Source of the DNA: Palaemon carinicauda
Taxonomy: Eukaryota > Arthropoda > Malacostraca > Decapoda > Palaemonidae
DNA length: 64,000 bases
Assembly: GCF_036898095.1 (NCBI RefSeq)
Contig: NC_090743.1
Location: forward strand, 14,975,795 to 15,039,794
Direction of reading: 5' to 3'
Part shown: positions 9,697-20,813 of the stretch, one piece after another
How the letters are laid out: every line of letters starts with the position of its first letter
Position numbering within the stretch: the stretch's first letter is position 1
Notes under the pieces: generated by a model
Told to the model about the DNA's origin: nothing
What the model saw: only the letters and a program-made list of their open reading frames with translations
Database searches by the model: none
Made by a program: the position numbers and the translations under genes

Positions 9697-10595
9697 CCCA
9701 AATAGCTGACTTCCTTTTACACCTTAGGAATGAGAGATCCCTTTCAGCCCCTACGATTAAAGGGTATAGGAGTATGTTGGCTTCAGTTCTCCGCCACAGA
9801 GGTTTGGACCTTTCTTCCAACAAGGACCTTCAAGACATCCTTAAGTCTTTTGAGACGTCTAAAGAGCGTCGTCTATCCACTCCAGGCTGGAACCTAGACG
9901 TGGTCTTAAGGTTCCTTATGTCACCTAGGTTCGAACCTCTCCAGTCAGCTTCCTTCAAGGACCTTACCCTCAAGACTCTTTTTCTCGTCTGCCTTGCAAC
10001 AGCTAAGAGAGTCAGTGAGGTTCATGCCTTCAGCAAGAACATTGGTTTCACGACCGAATCTGCAACATGTTCTTTTCAGCTCGGATTCCTAGCAAAGAAC
10101 GAACTTCCTTCACGTCCTTGGCCTAGATCGTTTGAAATACCTAGCCTCTCCAACATGGTAGGTAACGAACTAGAGAGAGTTCTTTGCCCTGTCAGAGCTC
10201 TCAAGTATTATCTTAATAGGTCTAAACCTATTCGAGGACAGTCAGAAGCCTTATGGTGCGCCATCAAGAAACCTTCGAGGCCCATGTCCAAGAACGGGGT
10301 TTCGTATTATATAAGGCTTCTGATTAGAGAAGCCCATTCTCACTTAAAGGAGGAAGACCTTGCATTGCTGAAGGTAAGGACCCACGAAGTTAGAGCCGTA
10401 GCTACTTCGATGGCCTTTAATAAAAACCGTTATCTGCAGAGCATAATGGATGCAACCTATTGGAGGAGCAAGTCAGTGTTTGCATCATTTTATCTTAAAG
10501 ATGTCCAGTCTCTTTACGAGAACTGCTACACCCTGGGACCATTCGTAGCAGCGAGTGCAGTAGTAGGTGAGGGCTCAGCCACTACATTCCCTTAA
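9402..10595 (+). CDS. YR: DIRS-A tyrosine recombinase
   Basis: This integrates the circular DNA intermediate by site-specific recombination, which in known DIRS elements makes no target duplication. From the ATG at 9402 the product is 397 residues; another ATG at 9423 is possible. The frame has no stop back to 7728, so the true start is uncertain. An N-terminal SAM-like core-binding region (about 60-150, with YQSKWEVFRSWC and SAPTIKGYRSML) precedes the catalytic domain. The catalytic tetrad looks complete: R203 (AKRVSEVHA), H328 and R331 (HEVRAV), and nucleophile Y364 (ASFYLKDV). It overlaps pol by about 295 bases in a different frame. Copies B and C carry frame-breaking deletions in this gene. 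Confidence 0.93.
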   Translation: MVHRGTSMASRHPQDSTSKSGPSTSTSRRQVAPKPPRSSADCLQTVERFARARGFSKEAASAIARARRVSTRRVYQSKWEVFRSWCRANSVSSTNTSVTQIADFLLHLRNERSLSAPTIKGYRSMLASVLRHRGLDLSSNKDLQDILKSFETSKERRLSTPGWNLDVVLRFLMSPRFEPLQSASFKDLTLKTLFLVCLATAKRVSEVHAFSKNIGFTTESATCSFQLGFLAKNELPSRPWPRSFEIPSLSNMVGNELERVLCPVRALKYYLNRSKPIRGQSEALWCAIKKPSRPMSKNGVSYYIRLLIREAHSHLKEEDLALLKVRTHEVRAVATSMAFNKNRYLQSIMDATYWRSKSVFASFYLKDVQSLYENCYTLGPFVAASAVVGEGSATTFP

Positions 10596-10992
10596 TCCCA
10601 TAACCTTTTTTAACCTTTCTCTTGAATGCTTTTATTGTTGTTTTTATGGTTGTTACGGTAGGCTAAGAAGCCTTCCGCATCCTTTTGATTTGGCGGGTGG
10701 TCAATTCATTCTTGAGAAGCGCCTGGGTTAGAAGTTATGTAGAGGTCCTTTAGTAGGGGTTGCAGCCCTATATACTTTAGCACCTTTGAGTTGATTCAGC
10801 CTCCAAGAGGAACGCTGCGCTCAGTAAGGAAGACGAACTTAAAAAAGAGGCAGAGTAACGGTTCAATTCGACTTCCTTACCAGGTACTTATTATTTCATT
10901 GTTATTTGAGATAACTGTTATATGAAATATGGGATACTTAGCTATCCTTTAATCTTGTACACTGGTTTTCACCCACCCCCCTGGGTGTGAAT

Positions 10993-11084
10993 CAGCTACA
11001 TGATTATCGGGTAAGTTTAATATTGAAAAATGTTATTTTTATTAGTAAAATAAATTTTTGAATATACTTACCCGATAATCATGA
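10993..11084. repeat. Internal complementary region (ICR) of DIRS-A
   Basis: The first part (10993-11031) is the inverted complement of the left tip (4565-4603). The second part (11031-11084) is the inverted complement of the right tip (about 11270-11323). The ICR therefore reads as the complement of the left and right ends joined head to tail, sharing about three bases. That is the DIRS signature thought to let the circular intermediate be rebuilt during reverse transcription. Confidence 0.9.
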
Positions 11085-11125
11085 TTTAATCGACCCTCCC
11101 TTCCTCCCCATAGAGAACCAGTGGA

Positions 11126-11323
11126 CCGAGGAAAAATTGAGGAGGTGTCAACAAGAAGTACTATAGTACCTGGCCACAGGTGGCGCTGGTAAGTACACCC
11201 CCTTCTAGTATTGTGATAGCTGGCGTATCCCTCCATAGAATTCTGTCGGGCAACGGAGTTGACAGCTACATGATTATCGGGTAAGTATATTCAAAAATTT
11301 ATTTTACTAATAAAAATAACATT
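11126..11323 (-). repeat. Right ITR of DIRS-A
   Basis: Inverted copy of the left ITR (4582-4733) followed by a tip of about 38 bp, gtatattcaaaaatttattt and onward, that is absent from the left end but complemented in the ICR. A right tip longer than the left is also known in DIRS-1. Confidence 0.9.
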
Positions 11324-11501
11324 TTCCTTGGTCACCTTTAGACACTCGTGCTAGTCAAGTATCCTTTAGCTGCCAATTGTATGTGCCCACTCCCTGCATC
11401 CGTTCTAGGAAGTGCCGTTTACATCTTGGTATCTTCTTAAAAGGTATTTCATCACACCTCCTGAGTACTTTTCTCCCAGGTGCTGTTTGGGTACTTACTG
11501 G

Positions 11502-13500
11502 TGTAGCACAGAATCCCCCCCCCCCCCCCCCCCCCCCCCCGGGAAAATTAGCCTAGGACGGATTTCCCCCCGGGTATAGCAGCCGGGGCGGTTATTCCCC
11601 CTAGGGGAATTTCTGACTCAGGATGTTTTTTCCCCTATAGGCCACATCCCCCTCTTACATAGAAGCTAATTTAATGAATTGCATAATCGACGGTAAGTTT
11701 GACAAAATAATAGGAATTTTTTTCACATCGGAATCATAAGTTTACGTAGTCTGGTAATTTACTGGTACTTGTGTATAGTACTAATAATGTGTTGAATTTA
11801 TAATGCAGTACTCACTGATAGTATGTAGGCAGCACATCATAATGTTATACCATGTCAGTTATGATCCGTAGTTACTTATACCATGTCATTATTGTCTAAG
11901 TTGGAGTCAAAGGCAGTTTCAGACACCAATGGTGATGCCTCATTATACTTGTCATAATCAGATTATCAGAATCATGGTAAAAAAAAAAAAAAAAAAGTCT
12001 ATCAGAGGGCTTGATAAAACGTTCTTAAAAGTCAATTAAAAGTAACAAATTTTTGAAGTGTTAATTCATTGTATCCTTTTTCTTTTGGATTGTGGGATTG
12101 GATTATACTTAAGACAACTCCATGAGGCCTTATAAATTTGAGTTCTAAGGCAGGCAGTGTGGCACTATTCAATACACGATTCGCCCTCGACCACTTCGCG
12201 TCCATTCTTGACCTACCCATGTCCCAAGAATGTCATCCTCCTTTGCCTTAAGTGTTGCATGAAGCGTTGTAATTGCATCTTCGTCCATATACTGTATTTT
12301 TAAACATTTAAGTGCTTGTCTTTTCATGACAAGCATGTCGGAAAGCTTCTCTGGTTTTGTCTCTATTTCATCTTCTGTGACTCTTCTCCTTCTGCTTCCA
12401 CCCTTCTGACAGTTTTCTCATCTACAAACATGAGTAAAATTACTTTCTCTTCTGGTGAAATGTGTAGAACTCCCGTTTGTTCAGGATATTGCTGCTGCTC
12501 ATTCACAGATGCGTTGCACGGTTCTGCTCCAGTGATGTCATCTTCTTGTCTTAAACTGTTTGTATCATTTTGTTTTTACACCTTTAAATTCACTATGTGG
12601 TACAAGTTTTTTATCTATTTGATGCAACGTTTTTCAATTTTGCGCATCCTTTGCTCAGAAGAGAAGCAACTTCATACGGGCCTATGTACTTTGCTTCTAG
12701 TTTTCCTCTCATTCGGTGATTTTTGTTTTTGTTTCTTAATAGTACTAATGAGCCCTCAACTATTTCATTGTACTTAGATGTGTCTTACATCATAGTTCTT
12801 CCTTTGTCTGTCTTGCACTTTAGCTATATTCATGGTTATTTTTTAATCAGCTGCCTTTTTTCTGACACCACTCTCTCTGTTAGCTCTTTAACAGTCTACT
12901 GTCATTACCCTAGTTCCTACCTCCTCACATGACTCAGTATCTAGGTAGACTGGAAGCTTGGGATCTATCCTAAACATTGCAGTGTTAGGAGTAACACCAG
13001 TGCTGGCATAATCTGAAGTACGATATCTGAATAGGATTCTCTTTATGCGCAGATCCCAATCGTTCTGTTTTTCATTAACACATTTGATAAAAGCTCTTTC
13101 GAGGGTTTGATTAAATCTTTCCTGCAATCTGTTTGTGGATGATAGGCTGAAGCAATTCTGTGATCTATCTTTAACTTGGCACATATGATATCATATGATA
13201 TGGTAATCACTAACAAGTTCTTTGATGCCCTTAAAATAATACTTTGTAGTAATTCTTCCAATTGTATGGTATGTGGTAAGTGAGCTTCTCCATATTCTGA
13301 CGTAGCTGTTCCCACTGCCACTGCTCGAAAAACTGTAAAGCATATTGGCACCTAGTGATTGTAGTTTATAACACCAGAGGGGTGGGGGAAATCTTGGCCC
13401 AGAGGGGGAAATATCCTGGCACAAAATTCACCCAGGGGATATATATCCTGGGCCATATTTCCCTTGGGGCAAATTTTAGACGGGAAAACAGGCTGTTACA
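11502..13500 (-). mobile_element. Decayed DNA-transposon-like element with gypsy/Ginger-type integrase
   Basis: A gypsy-type integrase remnant on the minus strand is flanked by GC-rich termini that resemble inverted repeats. The left starts tgtagcac (11502) and the right, read on the minus strand, starts tgtaacagcctgttttcccg (ending at 13500). Shared blocks in the same order include AAAATT-GCC, CAGGAT and CCCCT followed by GGCCA. The left terminus contains a run of 26 cytosines (11515-11540). Inverted TGTA termini around a gypsy-like integrase point to Ginger-type transposons rather than an LTR element, whose ends would be direct repeats. The sequence cttac lies near both ends but is offset on the left. 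The alternative is a gypsy relic with coincidental GC-rich flanks. Confidence 0.4.
12560..13351 (-). pseudogene. Gypsy/Ginger-type integrase, broken
   Basis: Read on the minus strand, several frames carry pieces of one integrase in order. The end of the catalytic core is seen as DHRIASAYHPQTD, RFNQTLERAF and DWDLRIKRILFRYRTS. Next is a linker resembling NIAKVQDRQRKNYD. Last is a C-terminal domain with RGKLEAKYIGPYEV (about 12640-12700). The pieces need at least two frameshifts and contain stops, and the N-terminal zinc domain and first catalytic residues are missing. The protein would have inserted element DNA; this copy cannot work. Confidence 0.75.
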
Positions 13501-14129
13501 CTTACTTATTCATCAGAGGTAAGTTGAAGGGGTAGAGGGTACTTACTTACTTACTTGGAGAAATGTTCTTTGATTAGTTCATCATCACAGTATAGAGGAG
13601 CTAGATTTAGTACTGTACTTTACCTGGGTAAACATGAAATTTCCTTTCCCTCTTTCGGCTTGCTTCAGCTTGTGTTCAAATAGGTTGATCACTCCAAATT
13701 TCATGTAGTGTCGGGTGACTTCTGGCAGCCTCAGGTAGCAGCTTCCTTCCATTTGCCTTTGATCAAGGTCTGGGCGTGGACATGGTTTTTTGAGGAAAAT
13801 TTGACTTTCTTCTCAATAGTCTCTGTGGTACCATTTAAGGCTCTGCAAACTCTCAGTGGTCTCTCACAATTTTTCCATAACCTTGGGGTTTCTGTTCTGC
13901 GGAATCTAATGCTACCGTTATGGGACTCAATATATTAATTGTGTAGGTCTTGTGGGATTAGTACTGAAAGGCATGGAGAGATTATTTTTAGTGTCTTACT
14001 TCTGGTTGGTGAGTTTTATCTCATGAATGTATGATCCACTCTAGAGGACGGTCATATGGCTTAAGCAAAAGTTTATATATAGGCTTGCAGTCAGATCCTT
14101 CTCTAAGGAAGAATTTGTCATTTCTTGAT
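13501..14129. other. Unassigned sequence before a pol remnant
   Basis: It holds a short CTTA repeat around 13542-13556. A 76-codon frame at 13708-13938 shows no recognisable motif; it could be decayed pol of the remnant that follows, but I cannot show it. Confidence 0.35.
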
Positions 14130-14809
14130 GTTTGAGTGATCCTGTCCTCTTCGGAGAGTCATTTGCTTGAAGATCGAGGCCACTTTCCTTTTTGTCATAA
14201 TCTTAGATTTGTGATAAACGGGGAAAAGTTGGATCTCACTTGCAAGTATATAATGAATTACCTGGGTGTACTGATTGACACGACAGCAACGAGAGTGTTT
14301 GTTTCATACTTGCCTCAACAGAGCCAAGTAGGTAGCATAACCATTCCCAACTAGCTACTTGTTGTCAATAAAGAAACTTGGATTTCAGTGGTGTCTAAAG
14401 TGTCACTGATTAATAGGTAGGAATCTCCCCCCACTTTTATTCCAGAGGAACAAAAGGAATAGTAAGATGTTACCGATAGCTAGATGACAGGAACTTTGTG
14501 TCCACCTCTGAAGGTGAATAAAATGAGGGGGGGAACATCCAACTGGAGCGTCCAGTTTCTTTTGGGAGTGCTGGTCATAGAAGAATAGCAACTTATCAGT
14601 ATAGGGGAAATGCATGCAGCTATTTGGGCTCTGGAGGCATTCCAGCAATGAGTGACAGGAGGGCTTAGGAGCTAAAGAAGTCTTCTTGCCCTTCCATGAG
14701 TTGACAAAGCTGATACAGGTCAGGGCGGCATGCCACCACACTGTAGAGCTGTCAGCAAGATGAATTCCTGACAAGAGGAACATCCTAGCAGACCAGCTCA
14801 GTTGCCAGG
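14130..14809 (+). pseudogene. Decayed DIRS-like RT/RNase H remnant
   Basis: Two islands of pol similarity lie in the + direction with many stops between them. At about 14200-14345 a thumb-like segment reads NYLGVLIDTTATRVF, matching the YLGM-I-D-T motif of the other DIRS copies. At about 14600-14805 fragments resembling an RNase H domain appear, including AIWALEAF and, near the end, IPDKRNILADQLS, which corresponds to the final aspartate motif. It differs from all other DIRS copies in the window, so it is a separate, older lineage. It is joined abruptly to the gag of copy G at about 14810. Confidence 0.6.
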
Positions 14810-17250
14810 TACAAGTAGTAGCGTAGACCCTTTAATTTACGGCCAACCCCGGTCCTCGAGAGACAGTGTTGCTTCCCCTAGCGAATCGGCCCCACCTCCC
14901 CCACCGGGTGAGGCCTTGTCTCTGTCTCCTTTTTTACAGTTGTGGTCATCCTTGGGGCTTCCTGGTCAGCCCTCCAAGGACTCCTTGCTGCGCTTCATCA
15001 TTCGTAGTGCTAGTGCGCAGCTATCGTCGACTTCAGAGTTAAATCCTCTGTCATGCGTCAACGTTGTATTGTCTGAGTCGTTACAGTATTTGTGGTCGCT
15101 GCCGACGCCCGTGATCCTTCAGACTCTCCAGCTGTTGCTGCCGACTCTGTTCCCCCTGTTCCTGTACATCCTTCAAGGGGGGAACTTAGGCTTTCTTTTG
15201 TCTCTCTTGCAAGTGTTTCTCCTCCTTGGGGAGTTCACTCATAGATACTCCTCTGCGGAGGACTGCTGCTTCTAAAGGTCAGCTTGATGATCACCTGGCC
15301 TCTAGAGGGCGTCTTCGACGCAGAGCTCGCCCTCCTCTTCGCCTTATAGGTGGCCCTTCACCATCCGTGAAAAGGCGCCTCTTCGGCTCTTCAGCCTCAT
15401 CCTCGCGGCCGTTTCCCGCAGAGGAGCCTCAGCTTCAGTGGTCTTCCGGCCCTCAAACTTCTCCTGTTCCTGAACCTTCTCCTGACGACGCTGCAGCTAG
15501 TCCGCGGACTTCGGTCCAAGACTTCTGTGGATCGTTCGCTATCCCGTTGGTGGATGTTCGCCCTTTCAAAGGGCACACCCCTGTTCCAATTCAACCTTCA
15601 TGCCGATCTGCTGACCTGCTTTCATCGTTCCTGTCTCCTATTCATCATCTGCCTGCTTGTGCTGTACCTCCTAAGTGTTTAGCTGCACGCCAACGCTCTC
15701 CAGTCCGCCAGCGACCTTCAGTGCACCAGCGCTTGCCAGGATCATGTCAGCACCCTCCAGGACTTCAACGCTTTCTAGAGCGTCATCGCTCTCCACTGCT
15801 TCAGCGCCCTTCGCCTGCTCATCAGCGCCTTCCAATGCCTCAGCGATCTCCTGATCGCCAGCGCTTTCTCACTGGTCTAAGGACCAATGTTTGCCAGCTT
15901 GCTAGCCCTCTCCAACTCGTCAGCGCTCCCCTGCGCAGCTGCGCTCTCCTACACAGCAGCGTTCTGAAGCGCAGCGACGTTCTCCTGCTCGTTTGCACTC
16001 TCCAACTCGTAAGCGTTCTCCTAGGCGTCAGTGCTGTCCTGTGCGCCATTGCTCTCCTGCGCTTCAGCACTCTACAGCTTGCCAATGCTCGCCAGCACTC
16101 ACGTGCGCTACCTTCCTCACCTGCACACTCACATATACCTGCGCAGCACCGTATTGCACGCCATCATTCTCCTGTGAGCAAGCGCTCTCTCGTGCACTTG
16201 CCTCAAACCTCAGAGCAGGTTCTCCAGTCGTCAAAACATAATGAACTTCACAATAGAAATTGTGACAGGTCACCATTTCCACCAGCGGAGGTCAGGAGGG
16301 ACAATCCTATCTGGCCTTTGATGCTTGAGTCCTACCTCCTTCCTTGGAAGGAATCTAAGGACTCGAGACTCTCCCAAAGTCCTCTTCAAGGACCTCCAGG
16401 CCTACAGGAACCACTAGTCACTCTAGAGATGCCTGAAACCCACCCTGAGAGGAGCTCTCTGGGGTGGAAGGAGGAGACTAAGCTGCTAGACCCACTTTTT
16501 CGGAGTGGGGAGCAGGAAGTCAGAACATGCGTTCTGGCAAGTTCTGATTCTTATTAGGGAACTCAACGGGTTTAATTACTCAGAGGTACCCCCACGAGAG
16601 GGCAAAGACAGTCTTAGACCGTGTCTTTGGCACTCAGAAGCCCTCTTTAGACTAGTGCAGCCTTGCCCTGGTCTCAAGGGGTAAGGGGTGCCCGGACTAA
16701 GATTGCCGAACAGCTCTCCGTGCCCTCCTCCTCCCAACGTTCCGGCTCTACCGCCTCGTCCAGCTCTTCCTCTCCATCACTCTCTGGAAGAGCTCACCAA
16801 GGGAGTCTCTCTAGACGGGCTCTCCAGCTGTCAGATCTCTTTCTCGGCATCAGAGATCCTCAACCTGGAGGTCATGAAGTAGCCATGCAGGCTACTTCAT
16901 GGCTTGATCTGTGGTTGGGCACCCTGGGAATCCTGGTTTGAACCGAGGATTTTTCCAAGGAATTCACCAGGAAAGCGATGGAAACTTTCCTTCTCTCAGG
17001 CACCCCCACCATCGAGTTTCTCGCCCATCAAGTCTCTAACTTACGGGCAAACACCATTCTGAAACATCAAGACGCAGTGTCTGAGAGATTCCATCAACAG
17101 GTCCCAAATAGCGAGATTGCTAGGCTCAGGAACTCCTCTTTAGAGGGATCCTCTCTGTTTGAGGAAAAGGATGAGGAACATGCTGCTGAGAGATGGAACA
17201 AGTCTCACTAGGACTCCCTCCTTTACAGGGCTTTAACATCTAAGCCCTAT
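14810..17250 (+). pseudogene. gag: Gag of DIRS-G, broken
   Basis: The gag sense is spread over several frames. The middle (about 15630-16200) is a repetitive linker built from short units of the type Q-R-S-P or H-Q-R-L-P, from CAGCGCTCTCC-like repeats. The later, better-conserved core (about 16830-17210) includes MQATSWLDLWLGTLGIL and TFLLSGTPTIEFLAHQVSNL, which recurs in copies D and E and is the best diagnostic segment of family-2 Gag. An in-frame stop follows LGILV at about 16940. Confidence 0.7.
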
Positions 17251-17429
17251 AAACCACCAGCTCCTCAGCAGTCCCGTCCAATGAAGATCATGACGAACAA
17301 GACTGCAACGAAGACAACGGTGTCTAAAAAGCCCTTTCCGACCAAAGACGGGAAAGGCACTATGTCCTCCAGGGAAGAAAATTTCTTAGAGGGAGCGGCC
17401 GAGGTCGCAAACGCTAGGAAAGGCATTCC

Positions 17430-19060
17430 CCCTGCTTTTCCACCAGTGTTGGAATGCCTACGAAGTTGCTGGGACAGGTGGAAGCAACTCAGGACCGAGC
17501 CCTGGACAATCTCCATGATTCGTTCAGGGTATCGCATCCCGTTCACACCATCTCTCCCTTCCCTGATCAGGAATCCAGTGTCAGTAGACTCCTTTGCGAT
17601 GGGATCAGCAAAGGGGCTAGCCCTCTAGGCAAAAGTCCAAACCCTATTGAAGAAGGGTGCTCTCCAAGAGGCAGACGAGTCCCCAGGCCTCATCAGTTGA
17701 CTCTCTCTTGTGAAAAATGCATCTGTAGGCTGGAGACCTGTTATTGACCTCTCAGCTCTGAACAAGTTTGTCAAGCAAACTCCCTTCAGCATGGAGACGG
17801 CAGACACAGTCAGACAAGCGGTAAGACCACGGGACTTTATGTGCACACTGGACCTAAAAGACGCGTACTTCCAGATCCCAATCCATCCGTCTTCAAGGAA
17901 GTACTTAAGATTCAGCCTAGACAACAGGAAATACCAGTTTAAGGTGCTGTGCTTCTGTCTTTCCACAGCACCTCAAGTCTTCACCAGAGTATTCACCCTA
18001 GTATCATCTGGGGCACACAGGAATGGCATCCGTCTCCTCCGTTATCTGGACGACTGGCTAATCCTAGCGAACTCGGTGGCAACCCTTCTTCTACACCGAG
18101 ACAAATTTCTGAAGCTTTGCCAAGATCTGGGGATCATGGTAAACCCTGAGAAGTCTTCCCTGCTTCCTACGCAGAGACTGGTATACCTAGGCATGATAGT
18201 AGACACCAATCTCTACAAAGCCTTCCCATCAGACGACAGGATAATGAGGCTGAGAAAGGTCGCAAGACCCTTTCTCAGACGAAAAGAACTTCCAGCCCAG
18301 ATGTGGTTACGTCTTCTCGAACACCTTTCATCTCTGGTCCGTCTAGTTCCCAACGGCCGCCTCAGGATTTGGTCTCTCCAGTGGCGACTCAAGTCCCGGT
18401 GGAATCAGTCCTTCGACTCCTCGGACATCTTGATCTCCATGGGATCAGCGGAACAGATGTACCTCGAATGGTGGGTGTCAGATGAGAAGCTACGAAAGGG
18501 AGTGGATCTTCTCGTCCCCCCCCCTCTCTGATTTGATGCTGTTCTGAGGCGCATCCAAAAATGGGTGGGGTCCCACGTTCTGCACCACATGACATCAGGC
18601 CTCTGGTCAGAGTCCAATAACTTCCTCCACATGAATCTCTTGGAGATGAAGGCCATCTTTCTAGCCCATTAACAGTTCCATCAGTTCCTGGCGGACCACA
18701 CAGTGGTGGTGTTGAGTGACAACACCACAGTAGTGGCTTACATCAACAAACAAGGTGGTACTTTTTTGCAGTTTCTATCCCATCTAGCAGTAGAGATACT
18801 GAGTTGTGCCGAAGTGTACTTGGTACCACTATCAGCCCACTTCATTCCAGGCAAAAGGAATGTGCTCGCTGACAATCTGAGCAAAGCATCTCAGATAGTG
18901 AGTACCGAGTGGTCTTTGGATCATCTAGTAGCCAGCAAAGTCCTAACTTTCTGGGGTTTTCCGACTGTAGATCTATTCGCAACGTCCCTGAATTTCAGGC
19001 TCCCGCTGTAGTGGTCCCCAGTTCTGAACCCCAAGGCTTTGTCAAGATGCATTCCAACAA
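17430..19060 (+). pseudogene. pol: RT-RNase H of DIRS-G, broken
   Basis: The longest open part, 17710-18531, holds a full RT core: WRPVIDLSALNKFV, LDLKDAYFQIPIHP, STAPQVFTRVF, the catalytic YLDDW and YLGMIVDTN. After an in-frame stop and frameshift near 18531, RNase H continues with MNLLEMKAIFL, LSDNTTVVAYINKQGG and IPGKRNVLADNLS, and then the post-RNase-H motif TVDLFATS. A 24-bp direct duplication (19093-19116 and 19117-19140) lies in the region after that motif. Stops at about 18530, 18670 and 19010 disable it. Confidence 0.85.
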
Positions 19061-19299
19061 CGGTGGGACAACATCGACGTTCATGTGCTTCCCCTGTTCT
19101 GTCTGATGAGAAGGATCCTGTTCTGTCTGATGAGAAGGATACTCAACCAGGCCAGAACATCAGTCAACCTCTCAATGACTCTCATAACTCCACTCTGGCA
19201 TCATGCGGAATGATTCCCAGACCTTCTGCAGCTCCTGACGGAGCCTTCAAGAATACTCTCTCCATGACACGATCTACTTAGACAACCACACGTCAACAT

Positions 19300-20235
19300 C
19301 TACCACAAAGTTGTAGCTTCGCTACGACTTCACTCCTGGAGACTATCGCAACAAGTTGCGAAGAGGATGTCTGGATACCTGCAGAAGTCATCAGCAGCAG
19401 TCTAGTCTACCAGGCAAAGTGGAATGTGTTCTGTGGCTGGTGTTGTGGAATGAGTAATTACTTGATACCTCTGTTCCGGCAATAGCAGAGTTGTTCTTGT
19501 ATTTGCGTGAGGAAATGCGCTTTTCAGATTCGGCGGTGAAAGGTTATCGTTCAGCCTTGAACCTCGCCTTCAAACTGAATGGAATGGACATCTCATCGTT
19601 GGAACTTTCCTTACTCATACGGAGTTACGAACTTACCCCTCCTCAGTCGGAAGTGAGACCTCCCCCGTGGAATGTAGTTCAAGTTCTCTGGTTTCTAAAG
19701 AGGCCTCCCTACTAACCATTACGCTAGGGAACAGATCGTCATCTGACTTAGAAGACGGTGTTCCTGCTCGCCTTAGCTTCGGCCAAACAAGTCGGCGAAC
19801 TGCATGGTCTCTCATATGACATCGCCCATTCAAGGGGATGGGGAGAGGTAACGTTCAGCTTTGTTCTTGAGTAGGTTGCCAAGACTCAGAATCCAAGGGT
19901 GTCGGATCCTAGATTCAACTTCTTCAGATTAACGAGGTTCCACTCTGTAACAGACAACCCAGATCATCTGTTATTCTGCCCAGTAAGAAGTTTGAGGCTC
20001 TACCTTAAGAGAACAGCAGCAGCCTGCCCCCGAGTGCCGAAGATGTCAGGGGCATAGCTACATCATACGGTCCCTGGCCTTCAAAATAAATTACTCTGTG
20101 ATGCTGGCTCTACAAGCTGGGTGTGGAAGCGCCAGACCACTTTCACAGCTCATTATCTGCAAGATGTGACCCACAGGAGGCTCGATGTGTTCTCTGTCGG
20201 CCCTGTGGTGGCTGCACAACAGCTGGTTTAATAGC
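19300..20235 (+). pseudogene. YR: Tyrosine recombinase of DIRS-G, broken
   Basis: Fragments include a core-binding segment with VKGYRSALNLAFKL (about 19535-19580) and the first catalytic motif region at 19770-19830, where the expected arginine is glutamine (CAA at 19788-19790, in AKQVGELHGL). The His-x-x-Arg region is damaged near 20040-20070. A degenerate tyrosine motif is followed by LDVFSVGPVVAAQQ at the end. Several stops and frameshifts are present. Confidence 0.75.
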
Positions 20236-20715
20236 TCAAGCTCCTTATTGGACAGGTAGCAGAGGATTGAGGGCACTGTTCCCTGGTTTAAGTCTTGTGT
20301 GAATGAAAAGGAATTACTGGCTCTTTTTCTTTTCTTCATCCTCCCCTCTCTTAGGGAAAGCAGCAGCCTGGATTCTCTGTACAAGCTGACCTCAAACCCC
20401 TGCAGGTAAACCATGCTTCCTTGTGTACCTATTATTAGGTCAATTCTGTTGCGTTCTCATACCCTGGGGCGGTGGTATTGGGTAAGTCTTGGTTAACTCG
20501 GTTATTTCCCACAAAAAGACTGGGAATAATGTTTACCTTGACAGTCACGCTGCTTATATCTCAACACACAACTTGCAAGGTTTAGCGAGGTGTTAGGGTC
20601 TCCTTATGGCTGGTATTTTCCTTCTCAAAAAAAAAAAAAAAAAATATAGAGTCCCTGGGTAAAGCCAAAAAGCCAGATTAGCAGGGACATCCACCCTCCT
20701 AATGGGTGAGCACCC

Positions 20716-20813
20716 TTATTAAATAGTGTAGGTTTGTATTGCAGTTACGGAATGAATGACAAATTCGTAGACAATTTGTATTTTCCCTAACAATACAAAC
20801 CTTTAGCTATTTA
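20716..20813. repeat. ICR of DIRS-G
   Basis: The first half complements a left tip of the tgttccgtaactg type, which is missing from this copy but present in D and F. The second half complements the right tip of G at about 20985-21046. The junction is marked by gcagttacggaatgaatgac. Confidence 0.75.

Larger units (their letters stand above)
4565..11323 (+). mobile_element. DIRS-like retrotransposon copy A, nearly complete
   Basis: This 6.76-kb element has the structural hallmarks of the DIRS order: inverted terminal repeats with unequal tips, no LTRs, a tyrosine recombinase instead of a DDE integrase, and an internal complementary region that pairs with both termini. The order is left ITR, gag in two frames (4949-6796 and about 6760-7637), RT-RNase H (7471-9696), tyrosine recombinase (ending 10595), ICR (10993-11084), right ITR (11126-11323). 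RT, RNase H and recombinase catalytic residues are all present, so this is the best-preserved copy in the window. The one visible defect, or recoding site, is the frame change inside gag. Confidence 0.93.

Noticed and set aside
12316..12932. 153- and 69-codon + strand frames with hydrophobic, Cys-rich sequence (possible membrane protein)
   Set aside because: They are antisense to the integrase remnant; the Phe/Leu/Cys content comes from the complement of Lys/Glu-rich codons.
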